DNA from: Larkinella sp. C7
GTDB taxonomy: Bacteria; Bacteroidota; Bacteroidia; Cytophagales; Spirosomataceae
Reading direction: 5' to 3'
DNA: 64,000 nucleotides
Assembly (NCBI RefSeq): GCF_006149005.1
Contig: NZ_VBSL01000011.1
Coordinates: 62,001-126,000, forward strand
Shown here: positions 54,125 through 63,604 of the stretch, piece after piece
Layout of the letters: every line of letters starts with the position of its first letter
Position numbering within the stretch: position 1 is the first letter of the stretch
Program-made: the position numbers and the translations under genes
Notes under the pieces: model-generated
What the model was told of the DNA's origin: nothing
The model's database searches: none
Seen by the model: only the letters and a program-made list of their open reading frames with translations

Positions 54125-54217
54125 AACGATGAATTATGAACGATGTATTATGAACGTTGAACAAGGAATGTACAAAACGATGCATTCATCATTCATCGTC
54201 CATAATTCATCATTTTT
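54125..54217. repeat. Word-repeat element E (GATGAATTATGAAC words)
   Basis: The left arm GAACGATGAATTATGAACG plus ATGTATTATGAACG (54125-54156) opposes CATTCATCATTCATCG and TCCATAATTCATCAT (54183-54215). The longest match is 18 bp with one mismatch. It begins on the base after the pyrH stop. No GGCTGACGC centre. Confidence 0.8.
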
Positions 54218-54225
54218 ATAAAACA

Positions 54226-54786
54226 ATGGAAGAGATTGAGCTATATCTCGAAGACGCCCGGGATACGATGGAAAAGGCGTTGAAACACTTGAATATCGAA
54301 TTATCCAAAATACGGGCGGGCAAAGCGTCGCCCTCGATGCTGGACGGCCTTCAGGTGGAGTATTACGGCATGAATTCTCCCATCCACAACGTCGCTTCCG
54401 TCACCACGCCCGACGCCCGGACCATCGCCATCAAGCCGTTTGAAAAAAAGATGATCGGCGAAATCGAGAAAGCCATCCGGAATAGTAACCTCGGCCTGTC
54501 ACCGACCAACGACGGTGAAAACATCCGGCTGAACATCCCCGCCCTGACCGAAGAACGTCGCCGGGATCTGGTGAAAAAGGTTAAGGCCGAAATCGAAGTA
54601 GCCAAGGTCAACATCCGCAACATCCGGAAAGACACCAACGAAGGCATTCGCAAACTGACAAAAGAAGGCGTTTCGGAAGATGAGGTGAAGAAAGGGGAAG
54701 AGAAAGTTCAGAAACTCACCGACAGCCACATTGCCAAAATCGACGATATTTTTGCCGCGAAGGAAAAGGATATCATGGTGGTTTAG
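54226..54786 (+). CDS. frr: Ribosome recycling factor
   Basis: A 186-residue factor that with EF-G splits post-termination ribosomes. Sequence runs MEEIELYLEDARDTMEKALKHLNIELSKIRAGKASPSMLDGLQVEYYG through IRKDTNEGIRKL to the typical C-terminal helix. ATG 54226 was chosen because it gives the standard length. An in-frame ATG at 54157 would translate the repeat arm (HHSSSIIHHF). Confidence 0.98.
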   Translation: MEEIELYLEDARDTMEKALKHLNIELSKIRAGKASPSMLDGLQVEYYGMNSPIHNVASVTTPDARTIAIKPFEKKMIGEIEKAIRNSNLGLSPTNDGENIRLNIPALTEERRRDLVKKVKAEIEVAKVNIRNIRKDTNEGIRKLTKEGVSEDEVKKGEEKVQKLTDSHIAKIDDIFAAKEKDIMVV

Positions 54787-54833
54787 GTCCGCCGTACGTG
54801 CGCTAACTCCAGCACGTCAAATGATTCATTTTT

Positions 54834-54870
54834 AACACAAAAGGGGCCGCCGGTCCCTTTTGTGTTTTAA
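54834..54870 (+). terminator. frr terminator
   Basis: AACACAAAAGGG (54834-54845) pairs perfectly with CCCTTTTGTGTT (54855-54866), followed by TTAA. It lies 47 bases after the frr stop. Confidence 0.85.
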
Positions 54871-55102
54871 GGGATGGTATCTTCACGTTGCGTTTTTTGT
54901 GCTCAAAGTCAATGCTTTAGTTGCACCTTCTCCCCCTCCACTTTCCACCCAAACCAGTCGGGGTATGCATTTACGCTTTTTTCTTTAGGAATTAAAGCCA
55001 TAACTATTTCAAAATAGTTACATAAAAGTTACTGTTCATTCAAATCAGTAAATAAATGAATGCGTATATTTTGAAAAAATAAGCCTGACCCTGACATCTG
55101 TT
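54871..55102 (+). promoter_or_regulatory. Leader of the hybrid regulator with a 20-bp palindrome
   Basis: No gene lies between the frr terminator and 55103. TAACTATTT (55001-55009) and AAATAGTTA (55012-55020) form a palindrome with a 2-base centre, about 45 bases upstream of a near-consensus -7 box TATATTTTG (55065-55073). It is a candidate operator for the hybrid regulator gene. Confidence 0.5.
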
Positions 55103-58100
55103 TTGCGTTTCTGTAGATCGTTCCCTGTCCGACTTACCTTCTTTTTGTTAAGCCTGCTGACCATATCCGCTGGGTTATGGGCGCAGCCTTTTCGCCTTCC
55201 TCAACCCGGCCTCATTACGGACCGTCAGGGATTACCCCAGGCCTTTGTGCCATCGATTGTTCAGGACAGGCAGGGCTTTATCTGGGCCGCTACGCGCGAC
55301 GGACTCTGCCGCTACGATGGCCAGCGATTTAAGGTCTTTCAACCCGACCCCGACGGACGCCCCTCACTCTCCTTTGTCGGGCTGGATCAAATCGAACTGG
55401 ACCGGCACGGGCGCATCTGGGTTGTTTCCGAGCGCAAGGATATCGATATATTCGACCCACGCACCGAAACCTTTACCAATTTTTCCCGGCAAGCCGCTTT
55501 TCGCCGACTGGTCAAACCTGGTATGGGGTTTACTTTATTCATTGACCGAAAGGATCGGCTCTGGCTAAGAAATGGTAAGGGCGTCATTTGCTGGGACATT
55601 GCCAAAAACCAGGGTCACTGGTTTCGTCACCAGCCCCTGCAGGCCGCATCGATCAGCAGCGATGCCGTGTATGACGTGTCGGAAGGAGCGGATGGAACCA
55701 TCTGGCTGGCTACGGCGAACGGCCTGGATCGCTTTGAGGAAGGCACGCTTGGTTTTACGCACCTGCGGCACCAGCCGGGTAATCCCCAGTCAATGCCTGA
55801 GAATGGGTTTACCGCCGTACGTTGCCGGCCAACAACCGGAGAACTCGTGCTCTTTTCCCAGCACTACCTTACCCTGCGACAACCCCGTACGGGCCAGATC
55901 CGTTCCTACCGGTTGCCGGTTCAGGGAACCGAACTGCTTGTTGTGCACGTCGCCATCAACCAGGAAGGAACGGTTTACTTCCAACAGAATAACATTTTAT
56001 TTCGGTTTACGGACCAGCAGGGCGTCCAGGTCCTGACCCGCTGGGAGCAGCCCAATGATGCGTGTCGCACGCTGATCATCGATCGAACCAACGTTTTATG
56101 GGTGGGCACCGTTGGGGCGGGTATCCGTACCTACGATCTAGAGCCCAACCCCTTTCAGAAACGACCCTACCGCCAGAGTTTTTATCAGGATCTGCTTACC
56201 AACGACTCACTGGGACTGCCCCCGGTTTCTCCGGCGGCACTAGCCACCTTGAACGGTTTGAGCAGCTATAATTTTCGATCGACCTTTGATCGGTCGGGGC
56301 GCTTCTGGTTTAATGTAGGATCTTCGGATCTCTACCGGCTGGATCGGAAAACAGGCCAGACGGAGCATTTTCCGCTGCCGATTGCCTTTCGCTGGGAAAC
56401 ACCGGTTTCCATTCCCTGTCCGATGACGACCGATTCACAGGGTCGCGTTTGGGCGATCAACGGCTCCTCCGCTTTCTGGTTTGATGAGAGCAGGGAGCAA
56501 TGGACCCGGTTCCAATACCCGATCGCGGTTCAGCTTGACAATAGAATTACCGAAGTAGTGGCCGATGAGCAGGCCCTTTGGCTGGCCAGTCAGACCAATG
56601 GATTATATCAGGTTGACCGCCGGACGGGTCAAATCCGGCAGTTTGTCAACCGCCCTGGCGACGCAAGCTCGTTGAGCAGCAATTCGCTCTACTGCCTGTC
56701 GTCCGATCCAGCCGACCCCCATGTGTTGTGGCTGGGCACCTTTGGCAGTGGGCTATGTTTATTTGATAAACGAACGGGGCTTTTTCGCCGGTTTACCAGG
56801 ACCAATGGCCTGCCCAACAATGTGATATACTCGGTAAAACCGGATCGATACGGGCATTTGTGGATGGGAACCAATAAAGGGCTTTGCCGGATGAATCGCC
56901 GGACGTTCACGACGCAGACCTTTACGCGGGATGACGGCATCATGGCCGACGAGTTTAACCGGGCGCACTACGTCCAGTTTCCGGACGGGAAAATCCTGAT
57001 GGGCGGACTGGAAGGCTTCACCGGTTTTGATCCCCGGCAGATCGGTCAGGATGCCTTTGAACCTGTCGTTGAACTGACTAAACTGGAAGTCAACAACCAG
57101 GTCATCCAGCCGGATAGTCCGGGAGCCTTCGGATCGGATACCACCTCTTCTACCAACCGATCCATCCTGGGTACGCTGCCCATTCAGGCCACGAATCAAC
57201 TTTCCCTGGATTATAACCAGAACTACCTGACGGTTCAGTTTGCGGCCCTGCAATTCAATCAGCCGAACAAAAACCGGTATCGTTACCGGTTGAAAGGGCT
57301 GGAACCCAACTGGAAGTTAACGGACCGGCCCGAAGCCATTTATACTAATCTGCCATCGGGTGATTTTGTATTGATGATTAATGCATCGAACACCTCGGGG
57401 CAGTGGAGTCGTCATGTTCGTGTCCTGGCGATTCGGATCGAACCACCCTTTTGGGCCACCTGGTGGGCTTTTGGCCTGTATTTTCTGATCGGTTTGGGCG
57501 TAGCCTGGGGCTTGCTGCAACTCTACCTGAATCGGCTGCGATTAAATCAGGCGATTGAACTCAGGCAGAAAGAAGCCGACCAGCTCCGGGCCGTCAATGC
57601 GATCAAAACCAACTTCTTTACCAACATCACCCACGAGTTTCGGACACCGTTGACGCTAATCCTGGGGCCGACCGAACAGATGGTGAGTGAGAATCCGGAA
57701 CCTAAAAACCGCCGACGACTGCAAACCATCGGGCAGAATGCCCATCAACTCCTGAGGCTGATCAATCAACTGCTGGATTTATCGAAGCTGGAAGCCAGCG
57801 TTATGCCCGTCCACGAATCCAGGGGAAATCTCACCGAATTCATCCGGCAGTGGTTGCACCCCTTTAGCGACCAGGCAACGGGCCTGGGCCTGAACCTGAC
57901 GTTTCGTTCGGAGGTCGAGGGCGAATACTGGTTCGATGCCGAAAAGCTGGAACGGATTGTCTATAACCTGACGGCCAATGCGATGAAATACACAAAAACC
58001 GGTTCGATTGGCGTTTTGTTGGAAACCGCTTCCGGTCAAATCAGACTCACGGTGGCCGATACCGGTATTGGCATTCCGGCCGAACATCTGCCCCATATTT

Positions 58101-59101
58101 TTGACCGCTTTTATCAGATTAATGATTCGGCGGCAACGCCCGGTACGGGGATCGGTCTGGCCCTGGTTCAGGAATTGGTTCAGTTGCAGGGTGGTCAGGT
58201 TTCCGTCGAAAGCCAGCCCAATCAGGGCACTACGTTTACGGTGCTGTTGCCGTATCGATCGGCAGAACCGCCAACCGCGTCACCGGACAGCACCCTGTCG
58301 GAGTCCATCGAGGCCGATGCCTGGCGTGCCGACGACGCATCCGTCGAACCTCGTGTGTTGATCGTGGAAGATAATGAGGAGTTAGCACGGTTTATTGCCG
58401 ACAGTTTGCCGGACCACTACCGCATCCGGCGGGCCGTCAACGGCCGTGATGGCCTGGAACAGGCACTGGAATACATGCCTGACCTTCTTATTTCTGATGT
58501 AATGATGCCTGGTATGGACGGTTTTGCCCTGTGCGGTCAGTTGAAGTCCGACCTGCGGACCAGTCACATTCCGGTTATTCTGCTGACGGCCAAAGCCTCC
58601 GTTGAAAACCGGCTGGCTGGTCTGGCACTGGGTGCCGATGATTACCTGACCAAACCCTTTCAGGTGTCCGAACTTCAACTCCGGGTTCGCAACCAACTAG
58701 CCAGCAAACAGCGGCAGCGCGAGTGGGTGCGGAAAAGTTTGAGTGATCCGAACCCGCCCCCCTCCCAACCCGCCGTCGAACCCGACGATCCTTTTCTGAC
58801 GCAACTGTATTCCCTGCTGGACGCGAACCTGAGCGATTCCGGTTTCGGCACTGAACAGATGATGATGGAACTGGGCGTGAGCCGAACCACCTTGTTTCGG
58901 AAAGTCAAGGCCCTGACCGATCTGTCGGCGAATGATCTGCTGCGTAATTACCGGCTCAAACGGGCCGCCCAATTGCTGCGGGCGGGCCAGAGTGTGAATC
59001 AAACGGCCTATCAGGTGGGTTTCGAGAGTCCGGCCTACTTCAGCAAATGCTTCCGGGAGCTTTACCAGCTCACACCCCGCGCGTTTGCCGCCCAGTCTTG
59101 A
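55103..59101 (+). CDS. Hybrid two-component regulator (sensor kinase - receiver - AraC HTH)
   Basis: A 1332-residue HTCS protein. A signal peptide (ending LWAQ) is followed by two-component-propeller repeats (about 30-690), a Y_Y_Y domain (about 705-785) and one membrane helix (about 790-810). HisKA comes next with His844 in THEFRTPLTLIL, then HATPase (NLTANAMKYT, DTGIGI, GTGIGLALV), a receiver with Asp1132 in LLISDVMMPGMDG and a C-terminal AraC HTH ending YQLTPRAFAAQS. The only usable start is TTG 55103, as no in-frame ATG/GTG precedes the signal peptide. Such regulators sense glycan fragments and drive SusCD loci. Its target is unproven. Confidence 0.95.
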   Translation: MRFCRSFPVRLTFFLLSLLTISAGLWAQPFRLPQPGLITDRQGLPQAFVPSIVQDRQGFIWAATRDGLCRYDGQRFKVFQPDPDGRPSLSFVGLDQIELDRHGRIWVVSERKDIDIFDPRTETFTNFSRQAAFRRLVKPGMGFTLFIDRKDRLWLRNGKGVICWDIAKNQGHWFRHQPLQAASISSDAVYDVSEGADGTIWLATANGLDRFEEGTLGFTHLRHQPGNPQSMPENGFTAVRCRPTTGELVLFSQHYLTLRQPRTGQIRSYRLPVQGTELLVVHVAINQEGTVYFQQNNILFRFTDQQGVQVLTRWEQPNDACRTLIIDRTNVLWVGTVGAGIRTYDLEPNPFQKRPYRQSFYQDLLTNDSLGLPPVSPAALATLNGLSSYNFRSTFDRSGRFWFNVGSSDLYRLDRKTGQTEHFPLPIAFRWETPVSIPCPMTTDSQGRVWAINGSSAFWFDESREQWTRFQYPIAVQLDNRITEVVADEQALWLASQTNGLYQVDRRTGQIRQFVNRPGDASSLSSNSLYCLSSDPADPHVLWLGTFGSGLCLFDKRTGLFRRFTRTNGLPNNVIYSVKPDRYGHLWMGTNKGLCRMNRRTFTTQTFTRDDGIMADEFNRAHYVQFPDGKILMGGLEGFTGFDPRQIGQDAFEPVVELTKLEVNNQVIQPDSPGAFGSDTTSSTNRSILGTLPIQATNQLSLDYNQNYLTVQFAALQFNQPNKNRYRYRLKGLEPNWKLTDRPEAIYTNLPSGDFVLMINASNTSGQWSRHVRVLAIRIEPPFWATWWAFGLYFLIGLGVAWGLLQLYLNRLRLNQAIELRQKEADQLRAVNAIKTNFFTNITHEFRTPLTLILGPTEQMVSENPEPKNRRRLQTIGQNAHQLLRLINQLLDLSKLEASVMPVHESRGNLTEFIRQWLHPFSDQATGLGLNLTFRSEVEGEYWFDAEKLERIVYNLTANAMKYTKTGSIGVLLETASGQIRLTVADTGIGIPAEHLPHIFDRFYQINDSAATPGTGIGLALVQELVQLQGGQVSVESQPNQGTTFTVLLPYRSAEPPTASPDSTLSESIEADAWRADDASVEPRVLIVEDNEELARFIADSLPDHYRIRRAVNGRDGLEQALEYMPDLLISDVMMPGMDGFALCGQLKSDLRTSHIPVILLTAKASVENRLAGLALGADDYLTKPFQVSELQLRVRNQLASKQRQREWVRKSLSDPNPPPSQPAVEPDDPFLTQLYSLLDANLSDSGFGTEQMMMELGVSRTTLFRKVKALTDLSANDLLRNYRLKRAAQLLRAGQSVNQTAYQVGFESPAYFSKCFRELYQLTPRAFAAQS

Positions 59102-59166
59102 GCGAATCATCCCTTCCGTCCGGTTTTTACGGTTTTCTGCCCCCTTTTACCGCTTTATCATCGGAA

Positions 59167-59205
59167 TTGGAACGTGCGTTATGGTATTTGGAACAGGCGT
59201 TATCG
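59167..59205 (+). promoter_or_regulatory. Direct repeat, 21-bp period: AraC-type operator candidate
   Basis: TTGGAACGTGCGTTATGG (59167-59184) and TTGGAACAGGCGTTATCG (59188-59205) agree at 15 of 18 positions and are exactly 21 bp, two helical turns, apart. They lie upstream of a consensus -7 box. The second copy overlaps a perfect inverted repeat GGAACAGGCG/CGCCTGTTCC (59190-59213). Confidence 0.6.
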
Positions 59206-59225
59206 CCTGTTCCTGGGTCGTTCTG

Positions 59226-59233
59226 TAGGTTTG
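59226..59233 (+). promoter_or_regulatory. -7 element TAGGTTTG
   Basis: Exact TAnnTTTG match 33 bases before ATG 59266 and 21 bases after the direct repeats, consistent with an activator-dependent promoter for the small gene and probably the genes behind it. Confidence 0.65.
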
Positions 59234-59265
59234 TAACCGACCGTCTACCCTAACCCTCTCCTGCC

Positions 59266-59517
59266 ATGACCCTTTATTTTTCCCTTGCAGATTCCGACAC
59301 ACCCTGTGTTTGCAGTGCAGAATTTGAGCCCCTCCTGGAACTATTGAATGGCTTTGTCGCCATCGGCAACCAGCTTTTATCCGCTTACCTGGTGGATGAT
59401 GATGGCATTCGCATTGACTTACCTCCCGAAGCGTTTGACGGTTTACCCATAACCGGTTGTCTGCAAAATTTATCAAAGCAGTATCACGACCTGCTCGGTA
59501 TGAAAAACAGAGCCTGA
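59266..59517 (+). CDS. Small hypothetical protein
   Basis: An 83-residue soluble acidic protein (SLADSDTPCVCSAEFEPLLELLNGFVAIGNQLLSAYLVDDDGIRIDLPPEAFDG...). It carries CVC and one further Cys. No family recognised. It has a promoter with an operator-like repeat upstream and is followed 48 bases later by the cysteine-synthase-family gene, with which it may be co-transcribed. Confidence 0.65.
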   Translation: MTLYFSLADSDTPCVCSAEFEPLLELLNGFVAIGNQLLSAYLVDDDGIRIDLPPEAFDGLPITGCLQNLSKQYHDLLGMKNRA

Positions 59518-59564
59518 GCATCCCGTTTACCTCCACTCTCTCGTCTGACTAAATCTCAACCCCT

Positions 59565-60632
59565 ATGGTAGTATCAACAGAAACAACCCTGACACCCGCT
59601 GTTGAGGAAAAATTTGAACAGCTCTGGAATTTGGTCGGCAACACGCCCATGCTGGAGTTATTCTATACGGATCACGGAAAGCCCCGTTCGCTCTATGTTA
59701 AATGCGAGCATTACAACCTGACCGGCAGCATGAAAGACCGCATGGCGCTTCACATCCTGCATGAGGCCTATCGGGAAGGAACGATTCGACCGGGCGACCG
59801 GATTGTGGAAGCCACCAGCGGCTGTACAGGCATCGCCTTTTCGGCCATAGGTCGGGCACTGGGACACCCCGTCACCATCATCATGCCGGCCGGCGTTAGC
59901 CAGGAACGCATTGATATCATTCGGAGTATGGGGGCCGACGTTGTGCTGGTTACCAAAGAAGAAGGTGGTTTCATGGGCGCTCTGCAACGCGGGGAAGAAA
60001 TGGCCGCCAGCGACCCGCACGTTTTTTTGCCCCACCAGTTCGCCAACCAATACAACGCAGATGCCCACCGCCTGACCACAGGCCGGGAAATCTGGCTGCA
60101 GTTACAAAATGTAGATGTTACCCCCGATGCTTTTGTGGCAGGCGTCGGGACGGGTGGTACGGTTATGGGGGTCGGGGGTTTTCTTAAATCCCGCAAATCC
60201 GGGATTCGTATTCATCCACTCGAAGCCGCCGAATCACCAACGCTATCGAGGGGGTATAAAACGGGATCACACCGGATTCAGGGCTTTTTCGATGAGTTCA
60301 TTCCCGAAATCCTGAAACTAAACGAATTGGATCATGTCGTGCAGGCCAGCGATGGCGATTCGATCCTTTTAGCTCAGAAACTGGCCTTGCAACTGGGACT
60401 GGCCGTGGGTATTTCGTCGGGAGCCAACGTGATCGGTGCCATCGCCTTGCAACGGGAGATGGGTCCCGAAGCCCGCGTGGTGACGATTCTGTGTGATAGC
60501 AATAAAAAATACCTCAGCACGGATCTGGTCCGGCTGGAACCTGTCAAACCGGGCTATATCGCCCCCGGTATCGAATTCACGAAGTACCGGTCCATCAGCC
60601 GCCTATCGGTCAGCCTGTCCAATGTGCTCTAA
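59565..60632 (+). CDS. PLP-dependent cysteine-synthase-family enzyme
   Basis: A 355-residue fold-type II PLP enzyme. Lys57 in TGSMKDRMA is the PLP lysine, GVGTGGTVMGVGGFLK binds the phosphate and GISSGANVIGAI is near the C-terminus. The substrate loop reads EATSGCTGIAFS, with Cys87 where O-acetylserine sulfhydrylases and cystathionine beta-synthases usually have Asn (TSGNTG). There is no CBS or haem domain. It may use a substrate other than O-acetylserine. It precedes a cytochrome c gene by 36 bases. Confidence 0.9.
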   Translation: MVVSTETTLTPAVEEKFEQLWNLVGNTPMLELFYTDHGKPRSLYVKCEHYNLTGSMKDRMALHILHEAYREGTIRPGDRIVEATSGCTGIAFSAIGRALGHPVTIIMPAGVSQERIDIIRSMGADVVLVTKEEGGFMGALQRGEEMAASDPHVFLPHQFANQYNADAHRLTTGREIWLQLQNVDVTPDAFVAGVGTGGTVMGVGGFLKSRKSGIRIHPLEAAESPTLSRGYKTGSHRIQGFFDEFIPEILKLNELDHVVQASDGDSILLAQKLALQLGLAVGISSGANVIGAIALQREMGPEARVVTILCDSNKKYLSTDLVRLEPVKPGYIAPGIEFTKYRSISRLSVSLSNVL

Positions 60633-60668
60633 CCGCACGTATTCTATTCCATTTCAACATTTTATCGC

Positions 60669-61673
60669 ATGAAAAAAGTAGTACGCATCCTGGCCATCGT
60701 CGTCGGCATTCTTGTTCTTCTGGTACTCGGTGGCATCAGTTACGTCAAACTTGCCCTGCCCGATGTAGGCCCGGCCCCTGAATTAACCGTTCAGATTGAC
60801 TCCGCCCAGATTGCCCGGGGAAAATACCTGGCCACCAATGTGGCCGTTTGCATCGACTGTCATTCCGAGCGGGACTGGAAAATCTCCAGCGGCCCGGTCG
60901 TGGCTGGCACAGAAGGCAAGGGCGGAGAAGCGTTTACCCGCGAAATGGGCTTTCCGGGACTCTACTTCGCCCGGAACATCACTCCCGCCCATTTGAAGGA
61001 CTGGACTGACGGCGAAATTTACCGCGCCATTACGGCTGGGGTTTCCAAAGATGGACGCGCCTTGTTTCCGGTCATGCCGTACGGCAACTTCGGGCAGGCC
61101 GATCCGGAAGACATCAAAGCCATCATCGCCTATGTCCGATCGCTCAAGCCCATCGAGAATAACACGATCCCGGAACCGGAGTCGGACTTCCCGATGAACC
61201 TGATCATCAATACCATTCCGACCAAAACGGAAGGCGGCAAACGACCCGACCCCGCCGATTCGGTCGCCTATGGAAAGTATCTGGTTACGCTGGCCAGTTG
61301 TGGGGACTGCCACACGCCGGTCGATGAGAAAGGGCAAAAATTGCCGGGAATGGATTTCGCCGGTGGGCGGTCGTTTCCGATGCCTGCCGGAACGGTTCGG
61401 GCTGCGAATCTGACCCCGGATGCAGAAACCGGTATCGGCGCCTGGACAAAACCGGCTTTCATGGCCCGGTTTCAGGCAGCCGCACAACCCAATTTCAAGC
61501 ATCCGCTAACACTCGAACATGCCGAATTCAACACCATCATGCCCTGGATCATGTATTCCGGCATGAGTGAACAGGATCTGGGCGCGATGTATTCGTATTT
61601 AAAAACCGTCCGCCCGGTGAAGAATGCGGTGGTGAAATTTACACCCAAAGGTAATGAAGTGGCGACCCGCTAA
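60669..61673 (+). CDS. Membrane-anchored dihaem cytochrome c
   Basis: A 334-residue protein with an N-terminal membrane anchor (about 5-26). Two c-type haem sites are CIDCH (61-65) and CGDCH (211-215), each in a cytochrome c domain with distal Met candidates (GVSKDGRALFPVMPYGNFG, EFNTIMPWIMYSGM). The pattern resembles cytochrome subunits of membrane dehydrogenases (alcohol/gluconate type), yet no dehydrogenase is adjacent. It probably passes electrons in the periplasm. Confidence 0.94.
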   Translation: MKKVVRILAIVVGILVLLVLGGISYVKLALPDVGPAPELTVQIDSAQIARGKYLATNVAVCIDCHSERDWKISSGPVVAGTEGKGGEAFTREMGFPGLYFARNITPAHLKDWTDGEIYRAITAGVSKDGRALFPVMPYGNFGQADPEDIKAIIAYVRSLKPIENNTIPEPESDFPMNLIINTIPTKTEGGKRPDPADSVAYGKYLVTLASCGDCHTPVDEKGQKLPGMDFAGGRSFPMPAGTVRAANLTPDAETGIGAWTKPAFMARFQAAAQPNFKHPLTLEHAEFNTIMPWIMYSGMSEQDLGAMYSYLKTVRPVKNAVVKFTPKGNEVATR

Positions 61674-61844
61674 ACGACCAAAGGCCCGCCCGGCTGCTGC
61701 GGGTTTACAGCCCAGACCATGAAACGGATCAAGCCGTAAAAAACTACGTTCTATTTCTGTCTCTACCCTTCCGGGCTGCCGACAGGTCAACTTCCAAATT
61801 CCACTCCAACCAAAGCCTGCCGTTCGCTTGACTCGGATCAGTAA

Positions 61845-61881
61845 AAAAACCGCCCAGCCTGATTACCAGCGGGCGGTTTTT
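61845..61881. terminator. Bidirectional terminator
   Basis: AAAAACCGCCC (61845-61855) pairs perfectly with GGGCGGTTTTT (61871-61881), with A/T runs on both sides. It lies between the cytochrome gene and the convergent SusD gene. Confidence 0.9.
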
Positions 61882-61907
61882 CGTTTACATGATCTTGAGA
61901 ACCGATT

Positions 61908-63593
61908 TTAGTAATTATCGTTCTGCTTCAGATAACCGGGCAGGTTCGACGCTCCATCAATAGCCGTTTGCGGGATCGGGAAAATCCGCTTCATTCTATC
62001 GCTGTTGGTCTTTTCCGTCCACTTATCCTCGTACTTGCCAAACCGGACCATGTCCGTCCGGCGCAGCATTTCCCAATAGAATTCAAAACCGCGTTCCCGA
62101 TACAACAGATCCAGCGACATGGCGGTCAACGCCGGGGGCGGTGTGGTGGCTGTCCGGGCCGCCCGAACCAGGTTGACATCGGCCAGCGCACTGGCGGCAT
62201 CACCACTCTTGCGAAGTTTGGCTTCCGCCCGCATCATGTAGACATCGGCCAGCCGCAGGATGATGATGTCGGCTTCGCCAAAATTCCGGCCACTGACCGA
62301 TTTTTTGCTAAACTCGTATTTTTCAACCCGGTAGCCGGTGTTGTAGTTGCTGCCGGCCACGGTGAAGTCGATTTGCTCCGTGAAGTCCACGGCCTGGGTT
62401 GGGCGGTTCCGGGTGTCGTGGAACAACTTGGCAACCTTGTATTTGCCATCCGCGCATTTCAAAAACACGCCGTTCCGCCGAATCAAACCGTACTGCTGTC
62501 CGCGCAAAATCCCCCGGTTGATGTTAAAATTCGCTTCTGCTACGCACGAATCGGCCGGGTTGGTATAAATCGACAGGTTCTGTTTGTAAAACCGCGGATC
62601 GACCGACGGGTCTTTCGGCGCATAGGCGTTCACCCAGGTTCGGTAGTAATCGGGCGTGATGCCCGGCCCGTCGGTTCCGTTGGCGTTGGGATAGGCCGGC
62701 AGCGGAAACTGATCGCCAGACAGGGAGAAGTACGCCATGCGGTTATGACCGTTCAGATCGGCCCGCTGATCGACGGCAAAAATCAACTCCTTGTTGGTGT
62801 TGTTGTCCGAATTAAAAATCGAAAAGTAATCCCGTGACAGTTGGTATTGCCCCGAATTGATGATCTTGTCGGTGTATTCGACGACCTTATCCATGTCTTC
62901 CGGTTTGAAAGTGAACTGAGCCGCATACCGATCCCGGTAGACGGCCGCATTCAGATACAACCGGGCCAGCAGTCCCCAAACCGCCCCTTTCGTCAGCCGA
63001 CCGGGGCCAACGGCCGTCTCCAGATTTGGCTCGACGGCCAGCAGTTCGCTTTTGATGTACTCCACTGCCTGCTCACCCCGCAGTATGGTTGAATTTTCGC
63101 CCAGATCGTCCTTGACAAACACCAGCCCGTACAGGTCCAGCGTCAGCAGCGAGTAATACGCCCGCATACCCCGCGCTTCTGCCAGGTACGTTTTCGTAAC
63201 CGGATCATTCAAAGTCGGCAATGTATTGATGGCGGTAATGGACCGTGAAACGCCCTGCAAAATCAGGTTCCAGGTATTGCGCAGGTTGGGGTCGGTGCTG
63301 GTGTGCGTGTGCTGGTGCATCGCCAGATAAATACCGTTATCACCCCAATCCGTACCACCCCGGTACGGCAGAATGGCCTCGTCCGTTGAGATTTCCTGAA
63401 GCGCGAAGTAGTTGGTATGCAGGAAAATATCCGGCAGCCGCGCATACACCGGCGCAATGATTCCATCGGCAGCCTGCCGGTCGGAAAGGCCCGAAGCCGA
63501 AGCTTCGTCCAACACATTTTCAGACAGATTCGTACAGCCATTGAGGACATACACACCCGCCAGCATGACGATTAATATGATTTTCTTGATCAT
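61908..63593 (-). CDS. SusD/RagB-type surface lipoprotein (second pair)
   Basis: A 561-residue SusD homologue. The lipobox is VLNGC with Cys20. Typical elements are YLAEARGMRAYYSLLTLDLYGLVFV, IILRLADVYMMRAEAKLRKSGDAASALADVNLVRAAR, LYRERGFEFYWEMLRRTDMVRFGKY and the end RIFPIPQTAIDGASNLPGYLKQNDNY. It is preceded by the matching SusC gene on the minus strand, 11 bases away. The hybrid regulator at 55103 is a possible controller. Confidence 0.95.
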   Translation of the reverse strand: MIKKIILIVMLAGVYVLNGCTNLSENVLDEASASGLSDRQAADGIIAPVYARLPDIFLHTNYFALQEISTDEAILPYRGGTDWGDNGIYLAMHQHTHTSTDPNLRNTWNLILQGVSRSITAINTLPTLNDPVTKTYLAEARGMRAYYSLLTLDLYGLVFVKDDLGENSTILRGEQAVEYIKSELLAVEPNLETAVGPGRLTKGAVWGLLARLYLNAAVYRDRYAAQFTFKPEDMDKVVEYTDKIINSGQYQLSRDYFSIFNSDNNTNKELIFAVDQRADLNGHNRMAYFSLSGDQFPLPAYPNANGTDGPGITPDYYRTWVNAYAPKDPSVDPRFYKQNLSIYTNPADSCVAEANFNINRGILRGQQYGLIRRNGVFLKCADGKYKVAKLFHDTRNRPTQAVDFTEQIDFTVAGSNYNTGYRVEKYEFSKKSVSGRNFGEADIIILRLADVYMMRAEAKLRKSGDAASALADVNLVRAARTATTPPPALTAMSLDLLYRERGFEFYWEMLRRTDMVRFGKYEDKWTEKTNSDRMKRIFPIPQTAIDGASNLPGYLKQNDNY

Positions 63594-63604
63594 GATTTCG
63601 GAGA

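Noticed and set aside
54157-54225. Upstream in-frame ATG extending ribosome recycling factor by 23 residues
   Set aside because: The extension translates the repeat arm of element E. The normal family length starts at 54226.
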